Positions 1 through 13,601 are shown, counted from the first letter of the stretch. The stretch: 64,000 bases of DNA from Sipunculus nudus (GCA_026874595.1 CM049318.1:14241241-14305240); one strand, 5' to 3'. Notes: generated by a model from the letters alone, not told the origin. Translations and numbers: made by a program.

Positions 1-1100
1 GATATCTGTATATTAATTTAGTTTCCATTCTATTATTTCATTAGATAAAAATAAATTGTTTATTAATAACGAACGCATTTAAAACTGTACTACAAAGTGC
101 TATTTTACTAATCCTGTTAAACTGTATTAATGTATGAATCATTAATGATTAAAATATTTAAAACATCACAATAGGCAAAAGAGCAAATATAAATTACGTA
201 GTTGTGTATGTGTATACATGGATAATGGAGAATGTATTGTGAAAGTATTTAATATTGTGAATACATCGCGTTCAAACCCCTGTGTGAGGACAATGTTTCA
301 CACTTAAGTTCTAATCAGTGGAATCTGGGAAAAGTAATGGAACAAATTGGACAAGAACTTCTTACTTCATAATAAGAGTACATTTAAAGCCTTAAATATA
401 GTCATATATTTCATGGTTTTTCTTAAATCCTTAATTGTTATAATTGATGTTAAGTGACTATGTTGAATAGGACAGAAAGGGTTTAATGTCAATGCATTGG
501 CATTTCTGAAAACACAACTTTATGCAAAACAACAAATATAATATATGTTGGTGTGAATATATTTATATGGATAGTGCAGAATATACTGTGAAAGAAGTAT
601 TAAATATTGTGAATACAATACGTCTAAACCCTATATCAAAACAATGTTTCACATTGCATTTCTATTCAATGGAATCTCGGGGAAATATTGAGACTTTTTG
701 AATTGGCAAGGACTGCTTGCTTCATAATAAGATTACATAAGCCTCTCAAGAGAGGGGTACCCATAAATTTGATGAGGTTATTAAATGATCATGATTCTAC
801 GCAATACTGATTACATATTGATTCTTTTTTATTCCCAAACTTATATTTTACAAACTGATGTTGAATGACTATGAAGAATAAGAACAGAAATCGCTTTACG
901 TCAATACATGCAAGACATACTGTCAGTTGTAAACGGATGGATAGTGAACTCATACAATGTTTAACAAATTTCTCTTTAGGTAATGATATCAAACAATCAT
1001 CATTTAAAGTGTTACTATAGCCGCTGCAGATGAGATATCCTCTCTGTTCTATATCGCTTACAGCATATCTACTTACAATAGATTATGTTCGGAATGACCA
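1..1100. repeat. Duplicated 3'-flank sequence of lectin copy A
   Basis: There is no gene here. Two diverged direct copies of about 300 bases (about 130-420 and 480-740) share words such as TTTAATATTGTGAATACA. The block around 780-1080 recurs at 7870-8150 and 14600-14880, downstream of the other two family I lectin copies. It recurs again at 1940-2120, where the junction with the decayed exon 3 looks recombinant. This marks the 3' flank of the tandem lectin unit. Confidence 0.6.
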
Positions 1101-1108
1101 TTAATAAG

Positions 1109-1948
1109 TCACAGTGTCTCACACGTTGCCCACTGTTCACAGAAAGATGCGAAATTATAAAGATTGAGCACGTCTTTCCTGTTTGTCTGTTCGTCTTTCC
1201 TGTTTGTCTGTTCTCCCAGGATGACCTAACTGTCCAGGAAATTTGGTCCTCTTGGTGTCCAGTTTGTATAAACCTTCCTGTCTCCAGTAGTAGACCATAT
1301 CCATTCACCTGTTGTGCTTTTCCCACCCGGATATGTTTCCTGGGATGAAATGTAGCTATTCTTTTTTTACAAAGTAAAAAAATCCATGTAGCTCATCAAT
1401 GATAGCAACAGATGGGCTCATTTAGTAAACACGGATCAATTTTTTCCCTTTAGTAGGAAGGTTGAAAAACAAACATATAAAACATACAAACACACAGTAA
1501 AATATATCTTACATTGGTGGACTTATTGCACATATTTTTAGGCATATTAGCCTACATTGCGCATCAGTGTTACAAAACAGCGAAACCAGATATATCTGGT
1601 CTGATTTATTGGTCATGCTGTGGTCATATAGTCCAATGCATGATGAGTTTTTGTTTAAGATCAATAGCAATTTTCATGGCGCCTTTTGAATAGCAATTCA
1701 TACAAGACAATTTCCAATTTTAACTGACATCTCTGACATTCCTACTCATCCTTCTTTCGTATTTAAAAATGTGACATGTAACCTGAGAATAAAAGCGTGG
1801 CTCACCTGCCGGTTGATTCCTCACTACTTTTTTTTCCTGAGATGGGCCATTTCCTCTTCCGTCAGGATATCTACTGGATGGACCGTTTACCGATGACACA
1901 TGGCTTAGGCCATTTGAACACCAGCAAATTTGTCAGAAATCGGTTTCT
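1109..1948 (-). pseudogene. C-type lectin pseudogene, family I copy A (exons 3 and 4 only)
   Basis: This is a decayed relative of the intact lectin at 14912-17246. The exon 4 remnant (1109-1339) keeps the CTLD core words GKSTTGEW and YTNWTPRGPNF, then hits an in-frame TAG. It has lost about 25 bases near its 5' end and carries a tandem in-frame duplication of a 21-base word encoding EQTNRKD. The exon 3 remnant (1806-1948) still encodes the pattern AMCHR...EEEMAHLR, but has at least three in-frame stops before a preserved GTGAG donor. No linker exon or signal-peptide exon was found upstream. It cannot make a folded CTLD. Confidence 0.82.
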
Positions 1949-2120
1949 GTCAATTGTTACTGATGGATTGTTAACTTGTACAATGTTTAACGTATTTCTC
2001 ATTAGGTAATTATATCAAACCATCATTAAAGTGTTCCTATAGCCGCTGGAGGTGAGATATCATCTCCGTTCCGTAACGCTTACATCATATCTACTTACAA
2101 TATATTACTTTCAGAATGAC

Positions 2121-4379
2121 CATTCATGTTGCCGTGCATTTATACATTTATCCTACATATTTAAGGGTATAAAGTAGTCCAGGCTCCCAAATAAATGAAC
2201 ATATATGAACAATTTAATTGATTTTTTTCACTGTAATGCCACACAAAAAAAAGGTAGGAAATCCGGCCTGCACTGAACAAATGCATATGCACTGAATACT
2301 GAAATAATGCAAAGTCTTTCCAAAACCTGTACTGACTGCCTGGTAACAGTTTTTCTTCATTTATTCCATATGATGCTTTGCTGACAATCATTCCTTTGTA
2401 TATACTATATATCTTTTGATTTCTGTTGATTCCCTGAAAGAATACGGTATTGCGAGAACTCACTTTCAGCCTAATTTGACAGATAAGAATGCGTATCTTT
2501 CGACGGCCTGTTTTGTTAGCAGACAATAGAAGGAAAACTGTATTGTCTTGATAATAAAAACGCATGACAAGGAAGAATTTCCAAGCAAAATAGATTTAAC
2601 ATACAAATTTTAATATACATTTGAAATTAACAAATCTCATTAACAAATGGTCATTTAGTTAATTTTATCCGAACATAACAATAGTGTAGGCTTACTGTTA
2701 TCTGTCAAATTTATGTATCATTATAAACTTCCCTTTTCTCTGAGAGAAACATGACACAAATAACTACTGTAACGTTGTATTTTATCTTATTGTACAGTAA
2801 CACTAAAAATAACAAGACGCTCTCGTAGACATCAAACCCCGCCAGGATGGTCCTCACGCTTCTTGTTTATCCCAACCAGTTTCTTGATTAAAAGGAAATA
2901 TCTCTAACGATGGGACGGAATCCACTGTTATTTGCGGGTCATTCTAACACCCCTCAGAATTTCAACCATTTCTGTGAAGAAATTTACGACAGATAAACCT
3001 TTCGTTGAGAATATTACCTCTGACAATCTGTATATTTGTATAGTAACATATTGGCATGTTTTAGTAAACAACATCATGATATAATGATAGCGAAATTATA
3101 CATATATTATTATGTTTAGACATATGTTGGCTAGACTTATGTAACGTATATATGAAAGATGATTTAGAATGTTTTAAGGTAATTCTATACAGTGAAATGT
3201 GGATTTATTTTTGCAGTGGAATAACCGTGACGCGGTATTGTAAATATAAACTGAAACTCATGCATGTGTTTCAATGGAATGTATAAGTCATATGACTTTT
3301 TCCAAAAATGTTCAATTTGAAATGCAAGTTGATAGTGCAGCGACACATGTTGAAGTCATTTCAACATCGAGCCAAAGGATCACCTATTTATTAGTGGATT
3401 AACCATTATTGTAAGCTAACAAAAGATATGAGTCGCCTATTGTTTACATTTTCCGTCCCGGCAAAGGGATGAGCGACAAGGTCAAATATCAGGGCAAACA
3501 TTCTTGAATCCCAAACTGACGGCAGGCTTTATTCAAATACACAATAGACCTTGGTTCTTAACTGTGAATGACCAGTGGCGACGTAGGCGTTCGGGTCTAT
3601 GCAAAAGGCAGCTTAGCCTCAAAACAATTATGAAATTCAACCAATGTCGGTTTCAAATATGCAAACAGTTTTGAACATAAAAGTGTATAAGAAATGAAAC
3701 CCATGTTTTTGGAATTTCAGTGCTGAAGCGTACAGCCAGATTTCGGCGATTTTAAACTATTAGTTGTTACACCGGGACGGCAGCCAAAACATAAACGAAA
3801 CTAAAGAGCGCATGGGCAAGTTGGCATTTCCCCTCATCTGCCCCTAAAACGGACCAAATAAAATATTTTTATTAGTAATTCTTAAACTTGCCTATTAATA
3901 TAAAAGTTATTTCTCTTGCTGGCTGATTATAAAATTATTTTACATCATTATTTTCAAATCAAACTTTTATTTAAACAGCATCTGGCATTGATCAAATAGA
4001 TTCCCGTCAGTAGTCGGTCTGGCAAAGAATGTTTTTTTAATTGTTTTAAAAGATTAAACAATGAATGTAAGATAAGTGTTTCAATTTTATAATTATTTAC
4101 ACACTGATTGTCTGTGAGGTCATGCTTTCTGATTCAATTATGTTAAGCTGTGAACATTCTGTCACTGAACGGGGGGGGGGGGGTGTTATGATTGTGTAAA
4201 TCTAACAATCTATTAAAATTGAGTTCAGAAACTGTAAGGGATTTATCGAAGTACAGGCACATGGCGTGTCAGTCACTCATCTTTGCACTCAAGCACAAGA
4301 TGGTTTTTATTCACATTTTAATCAGCTAGACACATATTCGGCTGTGCACATCACATACCGGTAATCCCCAGAGAGCTGT
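2121..4379. other. Intergenic, no gene recognised
   Basis: AT-rich sequence with many stops in all frames. The 134-residue reading frame on the minus strand at 2161-2565 has no recognisable domain or splice context, and I do not support it as a gene. A 13-base G run sits at 4171-4183. Nothing else stands out. Confidence 0.5.
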
Positions 4380-6430
4380 CCTCAGCTGGCCGCTTGGCAC
4401 CATAACAAATGGGATGCCTGCTGGTTAAACTTTTTCAAGCGCATCAGCAGTCGTTGACATCTAAGTGGCACTTTGTTCAGGTCACAACTGTTCATGAAAG
4501 GTACCAACGGTTAGTGGTCTGTGATTAAGCGAAATGATGGCAGTCCGAACAAATACCGATGATTTTTTTACGAGCCGAGACCACACCTAAACATTCCTTT
4601 TGGTTTTGCGCGTAGGTTTCTCACTAGGCAGCAAAGTACTTGATGCATACGCTACTGGCCTTGGTTAATCAAGATCCATTTTCAATAGTGCTGCGCCAAG
4701 CCCGTAACTCCTTGCGACTGCGGAGAAAATTGTTGGTTTGCAGATGTCGAAGTATCCTAGTGTTGGAGCGCCTGTTAGAAGGGTTTTCACCTCTGAGAAT
4801 GCCTTTTCCTGTGTGTTTTCCAATGTCCTTCTTAAAAGATCATTTAGTGGCTGTAGCGCTGTACTTAGGTTAGGTATGTAGCCATCAGGCCAATTCACCA
4901 TGCTAAGCAGTCTTTTCAGTTCTGTTACTTATGCCTGCGCAGCTAAACTGATGTCCGAGAAAGTCGAGCTTTTCTTGCCCGAATACACACTTCTCCTTGT
5001 TAAGTCCGGCCTCGTCAATGGTTTTGAACACTTGGTATAATCTGGAATAATGTTCCTGGATATCTGTACCGGACACAAAGAAAGCATCTTGATAGAGAAC
5101 TACGCCTGGCATACCCGACAGTATATCCGACTGCGCTGAAATATCTCGCTTGCGGATGTTATCCCGAACGGAAGTCGTGTAATTATGTAACGTCCAAATA
5201 ACGTCATGATGTGGTTAGCTTACGACTGTTTTCGTCTAGTGGGAGTTGGTAATATCCACTTGCTGCATCAAGTGTCGTAAATACAGTTGCGCCTTTAAGC
5301 TCTGATACAGTATCCTGTATGGTCGGCGAAGTGTATCTCTCCCGCTTCACTGCGCGGTTTAGCTATCTCAAATCAACACATATCCTTACGTTAACGTTTC
5401 GTTTTATGGTAACTGCCTTGGGAGAACACCAGTCAGTGGGGTGTGTGACCTTTTCTATAACACCCAGGGTCTCCATTCTGTCAAGTTCTGTCTTAAATCT
5501 TCCCATAAGAGCTATGCAACTCTCCTAGCAACTGAGATATGGAAAGGGGTTGTTCTCTCTTTAAGCTAAATTTGACAGGTTCGCCCTTTACAAGGCCAAG
5601 TTACATCACTTGTATTGCTTGATACATGATCACTTTTGCCCTATATTCAGAGTGAAGACGCAAAAAGTGGTACACATCTTTCTGCTCAGCAGATTTCAAG
5701 CACTTTCAGTGACATACATAGTGTCTCTATACTGTTCACCTTTATAACGGAATTTTTCCTTGAGCGATGTATTGCACTGTAAAGCTTTAACAGCAGCTGT
5801 TGTCAACTGAGAACTATTTTTCGTCAAGGCTGGTTTAGTTTGTATTTTGTCATAAGTAGCTCTGGACATAACTGTTACTGTAACAGTTGACCTTAAACTC
5901 ATTTGAATTACTTTCTATTGGTATCGTCACAAACCAAGGATATTTCTTTCATCAGAGTGCTAGATAAGTCATTTGGCTCTTAACTTTCTCTGACTGTCAA
6001 GCCAGCTCTATGGCCATATCAAGTGTTAGACCAAGCTTAAGCTGCAGCTCCTGTGATAGCTGGGAATCCCTAGACCGACTACCAGTCTATCTCTAATATT
6101 CAGTGTTTTGTGATCACCAAAGTTATTTCTTACTGCGCGGTCAAATAGTGCTCTGATGCACTGCTCAATATTCTCTCCTTCGCCCTTATTTCGCTGGTTA
6201 ATGGATATAGTTCGGGTTCGGGTGGAAATGTTAATTAAAGTTAGTGAGAACGGTATCAAAACGCGCCTGTTCGGTGGCTCAAAGAGCAAAACGGTCAAAA
6301 ATCGTCTCTACATCTGGCCTCATGGTATATATTTACATACTCACTTTTTCATTTCCCGCTTCTGTGTCTAGCTTGCGAGCCTAACGGAACGGCTGGAATC
6401 CTATGATCCAATCTGGCTGTCGCTGTGGCT
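4380..6430 (-). mobile_element. Ty3/gypsy-like retrotransposon remnant (gag-pol, broken)
   Basis: On the minus strand, pieces appear in gag-pol order from high to low coordinates. A Gag-like stretch (about 6080-6230) contains NIEQCIRALF and NIRDRLVVGL. A protease-proximal stretch (5696-5902) contains TVMSRATYDKI. The reverse transcriptase runs from about 5530 to 4900, with words matching the family (WCSPKAVTIKRN, FTTLDAASGYYQL, EKLDFLGHQF). The catalytic box has decayed to YQDA instead of Y-x-D-D. The RNase H domain follows (4900 to about 4430; GLPSFRLITDHRPL-like). Frames shift repeatedly and stops interrupt every domain. No integrase and no clear LTRs were seen, so this is a truncated, inactive fossil. 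Family assignment rests on residue patterns only. Confidence 0.85.
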
Positions 6431-8179
6431 CAGAGAAGTCAAAAGACTAGGGTTGGCACCAAGACTACGCTTTGTCTCAATGCGCTCAATTTTAAATATT
6501 TCAAGGACGCTCACGTGGAAACTAAACATCGTCCGTCATATCAAAGCATACATAAGGACTGACAGACTCAACCTATCATTTATGTATGTATAAGATCAAA
6601 AATAGAGATTGAACCTTTCATACAATGGGCCCCCTTTTCAAACTTTCCTAAAGTAAAAAAAAATAATTTACCTATCTTTTAGGAGAAGAAGACCACATGA
6701 GAGTTTTCAGTTGACCAGGTAATGCCCATAAACTAAACACAAGTGGTTCAGTTCAGTAAAAATACAATTTTATTTCAAGTTGGCTTATTAGAAAAAAAAA
6801 CACCCCAACATGCTAAAGGAAGTTATGTGCAAAACTGGGCTTATACAGGATAAAGAACTGGAGAACGCATAAAGAATTGAAAACGGGGATCACGGCGCCG
6901 AATCCCTAAAAACCTTGGAATTGTCAGGGTGCAGCAGCAAAAATAAAGGCCACAAAAGGCCTTCATACATACCATCTTCATTTTAACATGGCCTTGGTTG
7001 CTACGTTTTTAGAAACATTGCCTCCTCCAGCCGATATGGTTGCGATTTCACAAAGAATGAATAAACAACTAACTAAACAATCAAGCGAATCGTTCACACT
7101 GATCCCCTCGGCAGCCGAAATGATCATCGTTTTTTCTTTTAGTAATTTCTAGACCAAACATTCAGCGTTACCAGAATGACATTGAGAATCTCATTTCAGG
7201 TGCATGTGTTCTTGTTCAGATAGCGTGTGATAAGTTTAACAGTTCTCAATTTTTACATCATGGAAGTAGGGTTATATTGGTAGTTTGGTCCGATCACGAT
7301 CAGGCTTGCCTAATGTTTATGAAAAAAGATGGCATTGTGGCTGATAAAGTAAGGTCTATTTCCGCATAGCTGCCAGATATTTCATACTTTAAATTGGGGT
7401 ATGCATTTTAGATGCTGATGTGGCAAGTTTAATTTATTAGAAACCATGTTCATTATGTATGTAAATTAACACGTGTTATCAAAGGTGCCTGTATGCTACA
7501 GTTTATCGTCTTCTTCTATTATTTAATTACCAAGTAGATAAAATATTGAATATTAATGATTTAAAGGATATTGCATTTAAACCACAATAGGCAAAACATT
7601 GTGAAGCTATAATCAAGGATACCATAGGATATAATATAAAGATAATGAATACTTAAAAACTATAATGACCAAAAACCTGTAGCAGAACAATTTTTTTAAA
7701 AGTGGTATCTCAGAAAAATGATCGAACTGTTAAAATTTTACAGAGACTGCTCAATCCATCAAAAAAGGAGCACCTATAGTCTTCCAATCGAGCGGTATCC
7801 ATCGGGGCGACATAAATTTCTTGATCATTTGGTTATTCAATACTTGGTAAAGACATTTTAACACTTTATACATATCTTTAATCCTGAAACTGACATTTTT
7901 CAAATTGATGTTGATTGAATATGTTCAATAAGGACAAAGGGTATGTGTATGTTTATACATGCAAGACGTATTGTCGTTGGTTAAACAATGGATTATGGAC
8001 TCAACCAATCGGTCTCATTGTTTTTCCATTCAGTATTACTTATTTGATCAAACCGTCATTTTACATCTTCAAACAGCCGCTTGAGATGAGATTACTTCTG
8101 GGTTCAATAACGCTAACAGCATATCTACTCACAGCAGATAAGGTTTCATGATGACAAAAAAATGTTCGGGCAAATTAAT
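6431..8179. other. Intergenic and 3' flank of lectin copy B
   Basis: No gene was found between 6431 and about 7370. From about 7370 to 8150 the sequence is homologous to 14130-14880, and in its last part to 780-1080. It is therefore the shared 3' flank of the tandem lectin unit. AT-rich, without supported coding. Confidence 0.55.
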
Positions 8180-11132
8180 TCACGTAATCTCACACATTGC
8201 CTTCTGTTCACAGAAAGGAGCAAAGTTAACTGCATTGAGCACGTCTTTCCAGTTTGTCTGTTCGTCCAGGATGACGGAACTGTCCGGGAAGTTTGGTTCT
8301 CTTGGTGCCCAGTTTGTTAAAACTATACTCTCTCCATTAGAAGACCATGTCCATGTACCTGTTGTGCTTTTCCCGGAAGTCCAGTATGATTGCCAGCCGT
8401 ATCGGTTTCCTGGGATATAAAATTCCGTAATTGTATAAGGTTAAGAAAACAGATAGCAAATCACTGATACCAACAGATGTACGTTTTTCATCCTCTGGAT
8501 TAAAACGATTCTTCTTTTTGAAAGAAATTTTTCAAACAAAACGTTGATGGAAACAAACAAAAATTTATGGACATATTAGACAAATATTAATTCCCAAGCA
8601 TGAATAACGTAAAATGTTCAACAGTTACATATTTAAACGAACCCCTTGTATGTTACATTTGGTAATGACAATACAATTTATGGTTTTTTAACCGCCAACG
8701 CTGAAATTGCGAGTGTCCGTCCGTCTCTCCTTCCGTCCGTCACAGATATGATGTTACCACAATCAAGTCAAAACAAATTAACATAGAGTAACCAAACTTT
8801 CAGCTTTGACACATATATATGGATCACCTTGATGCATTTTTCCAAGGTCACAGAGACCATAATATTTTGAAAAGAATTCAAAGCATAGTCACCAAACATG
8901 CAGTCAGTTTTAAATATGGATGAGCTTGACGCACTTTTCAAGGTTACAAAAGCAAAATGCTAAAACGATGTCAACACAATTACTTGAAATGAATAGGAAG
9001 CACAGTCATAAAACCTACAGCATTGACAGCAGCATTCTACACAGGAGGAGGACATACCAGATCTTTACCACAAATCTACTTTTTTTGTCTTTGTTGGAAC
9101 TTGGAGTCATATATGAATGGCTTACAGCCGTGAGAAAATCAGTGACAAATTTATAGCTATCTGAATTTTAACTTCTGCGAAGGATGGATCATTCATAATT
9201 GACATTCATTCAGTCCGACACTAACTACTTTTACTTTAACAATGTAATAAAAAGCGTTACTTACTTGTTGGTGGATTCTCCAGTATCATTCTCCTTAGAT
9301 TCGCCGTCACCTCTGCCGTCTGGATGTCTACTAGATGGGCCGAGTATCGATGACACATAGCTTCAGCCACATGAACGCCCCACAATTTTGTCAGGAACTG
9401 GTTTGTAATAAGAGGCCGTTTGAGAGAATCCCGTACTTTTTGCAACAGGTGCGGAGAAGACATATTTGAACCCTGGCACACACATTGAATAATTGAAAGC
9501 ATTTCATACAGGTTTAGAAGAGAAATATATCAATATGCTAAACGGGGTGGGGGGGGGAGGACTACGGTAAGAAGTAACACGTCTAACAGGATCAAACCAT
9601 TTCGAAGTTAATTTTCGAAAATAACATTATTATTATTATGCTTGCTATTTTAAAATAATAATACGTGAAGAGCAATGAATGACCGGAACCAGATAAGTAT
9701 CCTGATCAGCACATTGATACATTGACTGTTTATTGATATTTTCATTTTCTTTTAAATAACATTGTAAATCAACTATGTCATATGTACTACTATATGTACT
9801 CTTATATTCACTACATATATAACCCTAGTGTTAAAGTATAAATAACTTAACTATAAATGTAACATGTGCATAGTTTTAAATACAAATAAATAAAATTGTC
9901 ATGAGTGGGTCATTGAATGCCTTCGACATGCTAATTACTCTAATTGAAATATATATATATATATATTTGAACGCAAATGTATGGAATTCCAAATAAGGTA
10001 CATCCTTGCTGGTAGTACTGTCGAGCAAATATATCTCATTTGATTTATTTCTTAAAATAAATTGAAAATCAAAACCGATCCGATACAGTTTTTAAAATGG
10101 TTGTTTTGGATTATTTAAGAATAATACCACTTACTGCATTGTGGTTTTGGTTTGCTGAAGCTCGCTGATCAGTTTTAGGAGTGAAATCAGATGTCTGTCA
10201 TATAGGAAACAGCTTTCGTACCGTATTGAAGAATATCCAGACTTCCTTGCTGGGTATATGGCTGAGTGTATTTTCCTCAAATCCTTTGCTTTCTAACAAG
10301 AAGGGTGATCGCTCGGTAAAATATTTCATGATATTAAGTCTTTACATGTGACAATATGAGATTACCGGTTCGCAATTAAAACATTAAAAGTAAAAAAGAA
10401 ATATAGGGGGCCATTATGCGCACACCTTAGGCTTTGCTCCATATTTTTAGTCCCTCTAAAATCTTGTGGAGTCTTAATGCTGTAAGGCTAAATAGTATTT
10501 ACTGAAGTGGGGGATTCTACGTTTACAATCAGTGTAATATTGACACGCATCCTGGAATCATTGGCCGATTATTGCAATATTCAGATTTATTTTAAATTGT
10601 AAATACTCCATACGGATATTTTCATAAATGGCATTTAGTTTAAATACTAACCTTCAATGGTACTAATGCACGACAACACAGCAATGCACGTCAGCAGAAT
10701 GGATAGTTTAAACATCGCACGAGTTCCTATTTCCATGCATTTATACAGATACTTTCAAGAAAATTGAACGAGACAGATGAATCCAATAACTTTTTTTTCA
10801 AAGGTGATTCTACGTTTTCAAGTGATCATGAGCAAATAGTCTGCATAGTCCATTTTTTTAGTCTCTCTTACACCTTGTAGAGTCTCACTACTAGTTAATA
10901 AAATAGTAAAATAGAAGCTTAAATAGTAGAAGTGGAGAAATTCTACATTTTCCATCGGTGTATTATTGACAGGCACCCTCGCAACATGGGTAGATTGTTA
11001 CAATATCTATATTTATTTTGATAGTATATACTCCAATAACATTATTAGCATTTTGTTTGCATACTTACCTTCAATGATACTAATGCATGACAACAAAGTA
11101 ATGCAGATCAGCAAAACGACAAGTCTAGACAT
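8180..11132 (-). pseudogene. C-type lectin pseudogene, family I copy B (all four exons present)
   Basis: The exon plan matches the intact copy C. Signal-peptide exon: 10652-10715 (MFKLSILLTCIAVLSC...). Linker exon: 10135-10311. First CTLD half: 9265-9484. Last exon: 8180-8409, ending in TGA. The linker exon has a one-base loss that brings in a TGA early, and further indels (177 against 186 bases). The CTLD exon has lost its acceptor (CAA where copy C has CAG). It also has one extra G in a GGGG run that puts the two halves of the domain in different frames. The last exon is fully open and keeps WAPREPN, WKDVLN and both late cysteines. A second copy of the signal-peptide exon lies at 11069-11132 (MSRLVVLLICITLLSC...). 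I call it a pseudogene. Assembly error could explain the G-run change but not the other lesions. Confidence 0.83.
8690..9150. repeat. Diverged tandem repeat in intron 3 of copy B
   Basis: Units of roughly 110-130 bases share words like GTCACCAAAC, TTTTTCAAGGT and CACAATTACTTGAAA. The array begins with a GTCCGTCCGT-type run at about 8717-8740. The same repeat family occupies the same intron of copy C (15250-15640). Confidence 0.6.
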
Positions 11133-11250
11133 CGCTGGTGATCTTATTCGTATGTATTCATACAGTTACTTTCGAGAAAATTGCACCAGACATAAATTCA
11201 TTAAGAATTTCATGTGTAATTTTCATGTGAATGTTTTCATGTGATTACTC
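10440..11250 (-). repeat. Tandem duplication carrying the signal-peptide exon
   Basis: Two copies of a segment of about 410 bases (about 10440-10840 and 10850-11250) each contain a 64-base signal-peptide exon. Each copy has the same flanks: TCTCT...CTTGTxGAGTCT on one side, and the ATTTCCATGCAT or GTATTCATACAG region on the other. The intact copy C has only one such segment (17030-17350). Confidence 0.75.
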
Positions 11251-12020
11251 CTTATAATTACTGAGATAATAACTTCGAAAAAGGAGCTAGATGATTTTAA
11301 ACTATCGACAATTTTTTTTATAATTATACCATGCTATAAACAAAATATTATGGGAAAATGAGAAGCCTATCTGTATAGATTTATTATCAAGGTAAAAGTA
11401 CTAAAAAATAAACCATATAATGCGTTAATAATTTTTTTTAATGAATAGATACAGTGTTAAGACCACAGTCAGACAATCAATGCAGACCGATCTAGCCAGA
11501 AGACATACATAACAAAATAAAATTCAGTGATTGCCAGCTAAGACACCGACCCGTCGGTACTTAAAAGTGATGTCTTCAGGTGATTTGAAGAATCCTGAAA
11601 CTCTGCCTATCAAAACACCGTGCATTTTCCTAGCTGTCACTAGCTGTACTTATTTTTCCATTTTATAGCAAGACAAATGACAGAGAATTGGAATTTTACA
11701 GAATTTTCCTTTCAGAGATATTTTCCTCGGATCTTTGCCAAAGAAGGTATTAATGGATGTCTGTCAACTTGATAAATATACATATATGAAATCGATTAAC
11801 CCTCATCAATTATTGGCAAGCGTCCAATTAGGAATCAGCTATTGACTCCGCCACCTTTGCTGCTCGGCGGACAAGACCAAAGCAGACGAGCGTCCGCAAA
11901 AATTTTTTTTGGTGTGTTTGCAGGAATGAGTGGACATTATTGATAACTACTTTGTAATGGGGATATTTCATACATAATTTAGGGTCAGTAGGCTGTTCTC
12001 TGCGCAAGCATTTCATAGCA
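11133..12020. other. Conserved upstream region of the family I lectins
   Basis: This block corresponds to 17250-18105 upstream of copy C. The match continues at 20800-21000, beyond an insertion. It is the best candidate for the shared 5' flank or promoter. Conserved words include TTCAGTGATTGCCAGC and AATGGATGTCTG. A 62-residue minus-strand frame at 11828-12016 falls in the part also found at 20800-21003, where it is not kept open. I do not call it a gene. Confidence 0.55.
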
Positions 12021-13601
12021 TGAATTAGAGAATTCTGAATAGAAAAAAATGGAGTAAGAGCTTTATTTTATTCCCGATGTAATGAATAAGAGAAATTATC
12101 ATTGTTTTATCAGAGGGGCATCTCCCTTGCAATGAATCTCATGATGCAGATACCAATTAAATGCATGTCAGCAGCTTATTAAGCAGTTTATTAACTAATT
12201 TGGAAACTATTACTTTCACACCTCTTTTAATACTCCGAGTGTGTGTTCACCTTAGATAGGCCCGATGCCTCTATTTAACCGATCCATGTATTGAATGTGA
12301 ACTTAAGAATATTTTGTATAAAAAACTGCTTTTCAAGGCTATTAAACCCGATGTGTTAACTGTGTCGGTTAGATTCAGCCATCGGTTCGGCTCCATTATT
12401 TATTATTTATTATTTATATTAAACACTCTCGAACGCGGCCCCTGTGTATACATGATATCACACAGAGAAACGTTCATGTCAGGTATAGTGACATTATAGA
12501 GAATAGTAAAACATTGCTGTCTAACCGTCTCAAGCTAGGCCATTTCATCTGTATGAACAAATTATTTTTTTTAATAATTTGAAGTAAAACAACATGTCAA
12601 GGCAATTTAAAGAATTCTATGATTCGTAAATTCTTTAAGTTACCTTTTAAAGTCTCCTGTTCCCCATGGAAGCACATGTTCCCCGATTCAGATGATCCTG
12701 TTAACATATTTTATCAGAACAAACTCTTAAAGTAAAAAAAAAGGTAACCTCGTTTTATTTTTGTCTATAACATGACATGTTCCAACGTTATATGCAGTAA
12801 GCAGATGTATAACAGATACTGTTTAATTTAAATGATAAATGATACGTTCAAATTTCATTTTACTTTACTGACTTTATCTTGACCTGGATAAAAACTGCAG
12901 AACCGATTCATAAATAATTTTTATATTGTATATGTTTTACTTCTTCAATCGTCCATAAGATATTCTTTGGGGTTATTCTTTCCTATAACAAACATAAAGA
13001 CAATATGTTCACTATACGCTGGGTCTTTGGTGTAATTCTAACGTTGGTTTATATTTTTTTGTCCTTTTTAAATTATAATTATATATTACTTTTTCACTCT
13101 TATTAATACATTGTATTTCATTTTGTTACCTACATGGGTCATTATTACAAAGTTGACAGTTTATTATAAATCTTTAAATATTAAAAAGAACACTTTCTTT
13201 ATTGCATTAAATAAACATAGAAGACAACACGCAGACAGTTACATAATTACAATACACTGTTGTCATCAGACGAACCGGTGTTTAAAGACCTTCTGTTTAT
13301 CACAAACACAATATTTACATTTACGATGATATAGTACAGATTTTATGCTGGTAGAATAATGCGCATTTAGGGGGATCGCTTACCATAATGGCATTTTCTT
13401 TGTTTACCTTTAATGTAATGTTTACATATTGGAAACCTTTCGATATGTTTTATGTAAATTCGTTACCTGGTTAAAGTTAAACATAAACCTTGAATCAAAT
13501 AATGAATGGTAATTGACACCTTTCTAGTTAGCAAATTAAAATCGGTGAAACTACTTGGAAATTTTAATTTTTGAATTAATGGCCAATTGCTAGATCGAGC
13601 C

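Noticed and set aside
1085-1348. Plus-strand 87-residue open frame
   Set aside because: It is the opposite strand of the decayed CTLD exon. The minus-strand frame carries the lectin motifs.
4640-4873. Plus-strand open frame over the gypsy remnant
   Set aside because: Shadow of the minus-strand reverse transcriptase/RNase H region; no domain of its own.
5319-5528. Plus-strand 69-residue open frame
   Set aside because: Opposite strand of the gypsy reverse transcriptase palm region.
11828-12016. 62-residue minus-strand frame as a conserved small gene
   Set aside because: It recurs in the block at 20800-21003, but the frame is not kept there, so the DNA is conserved by duplication only.
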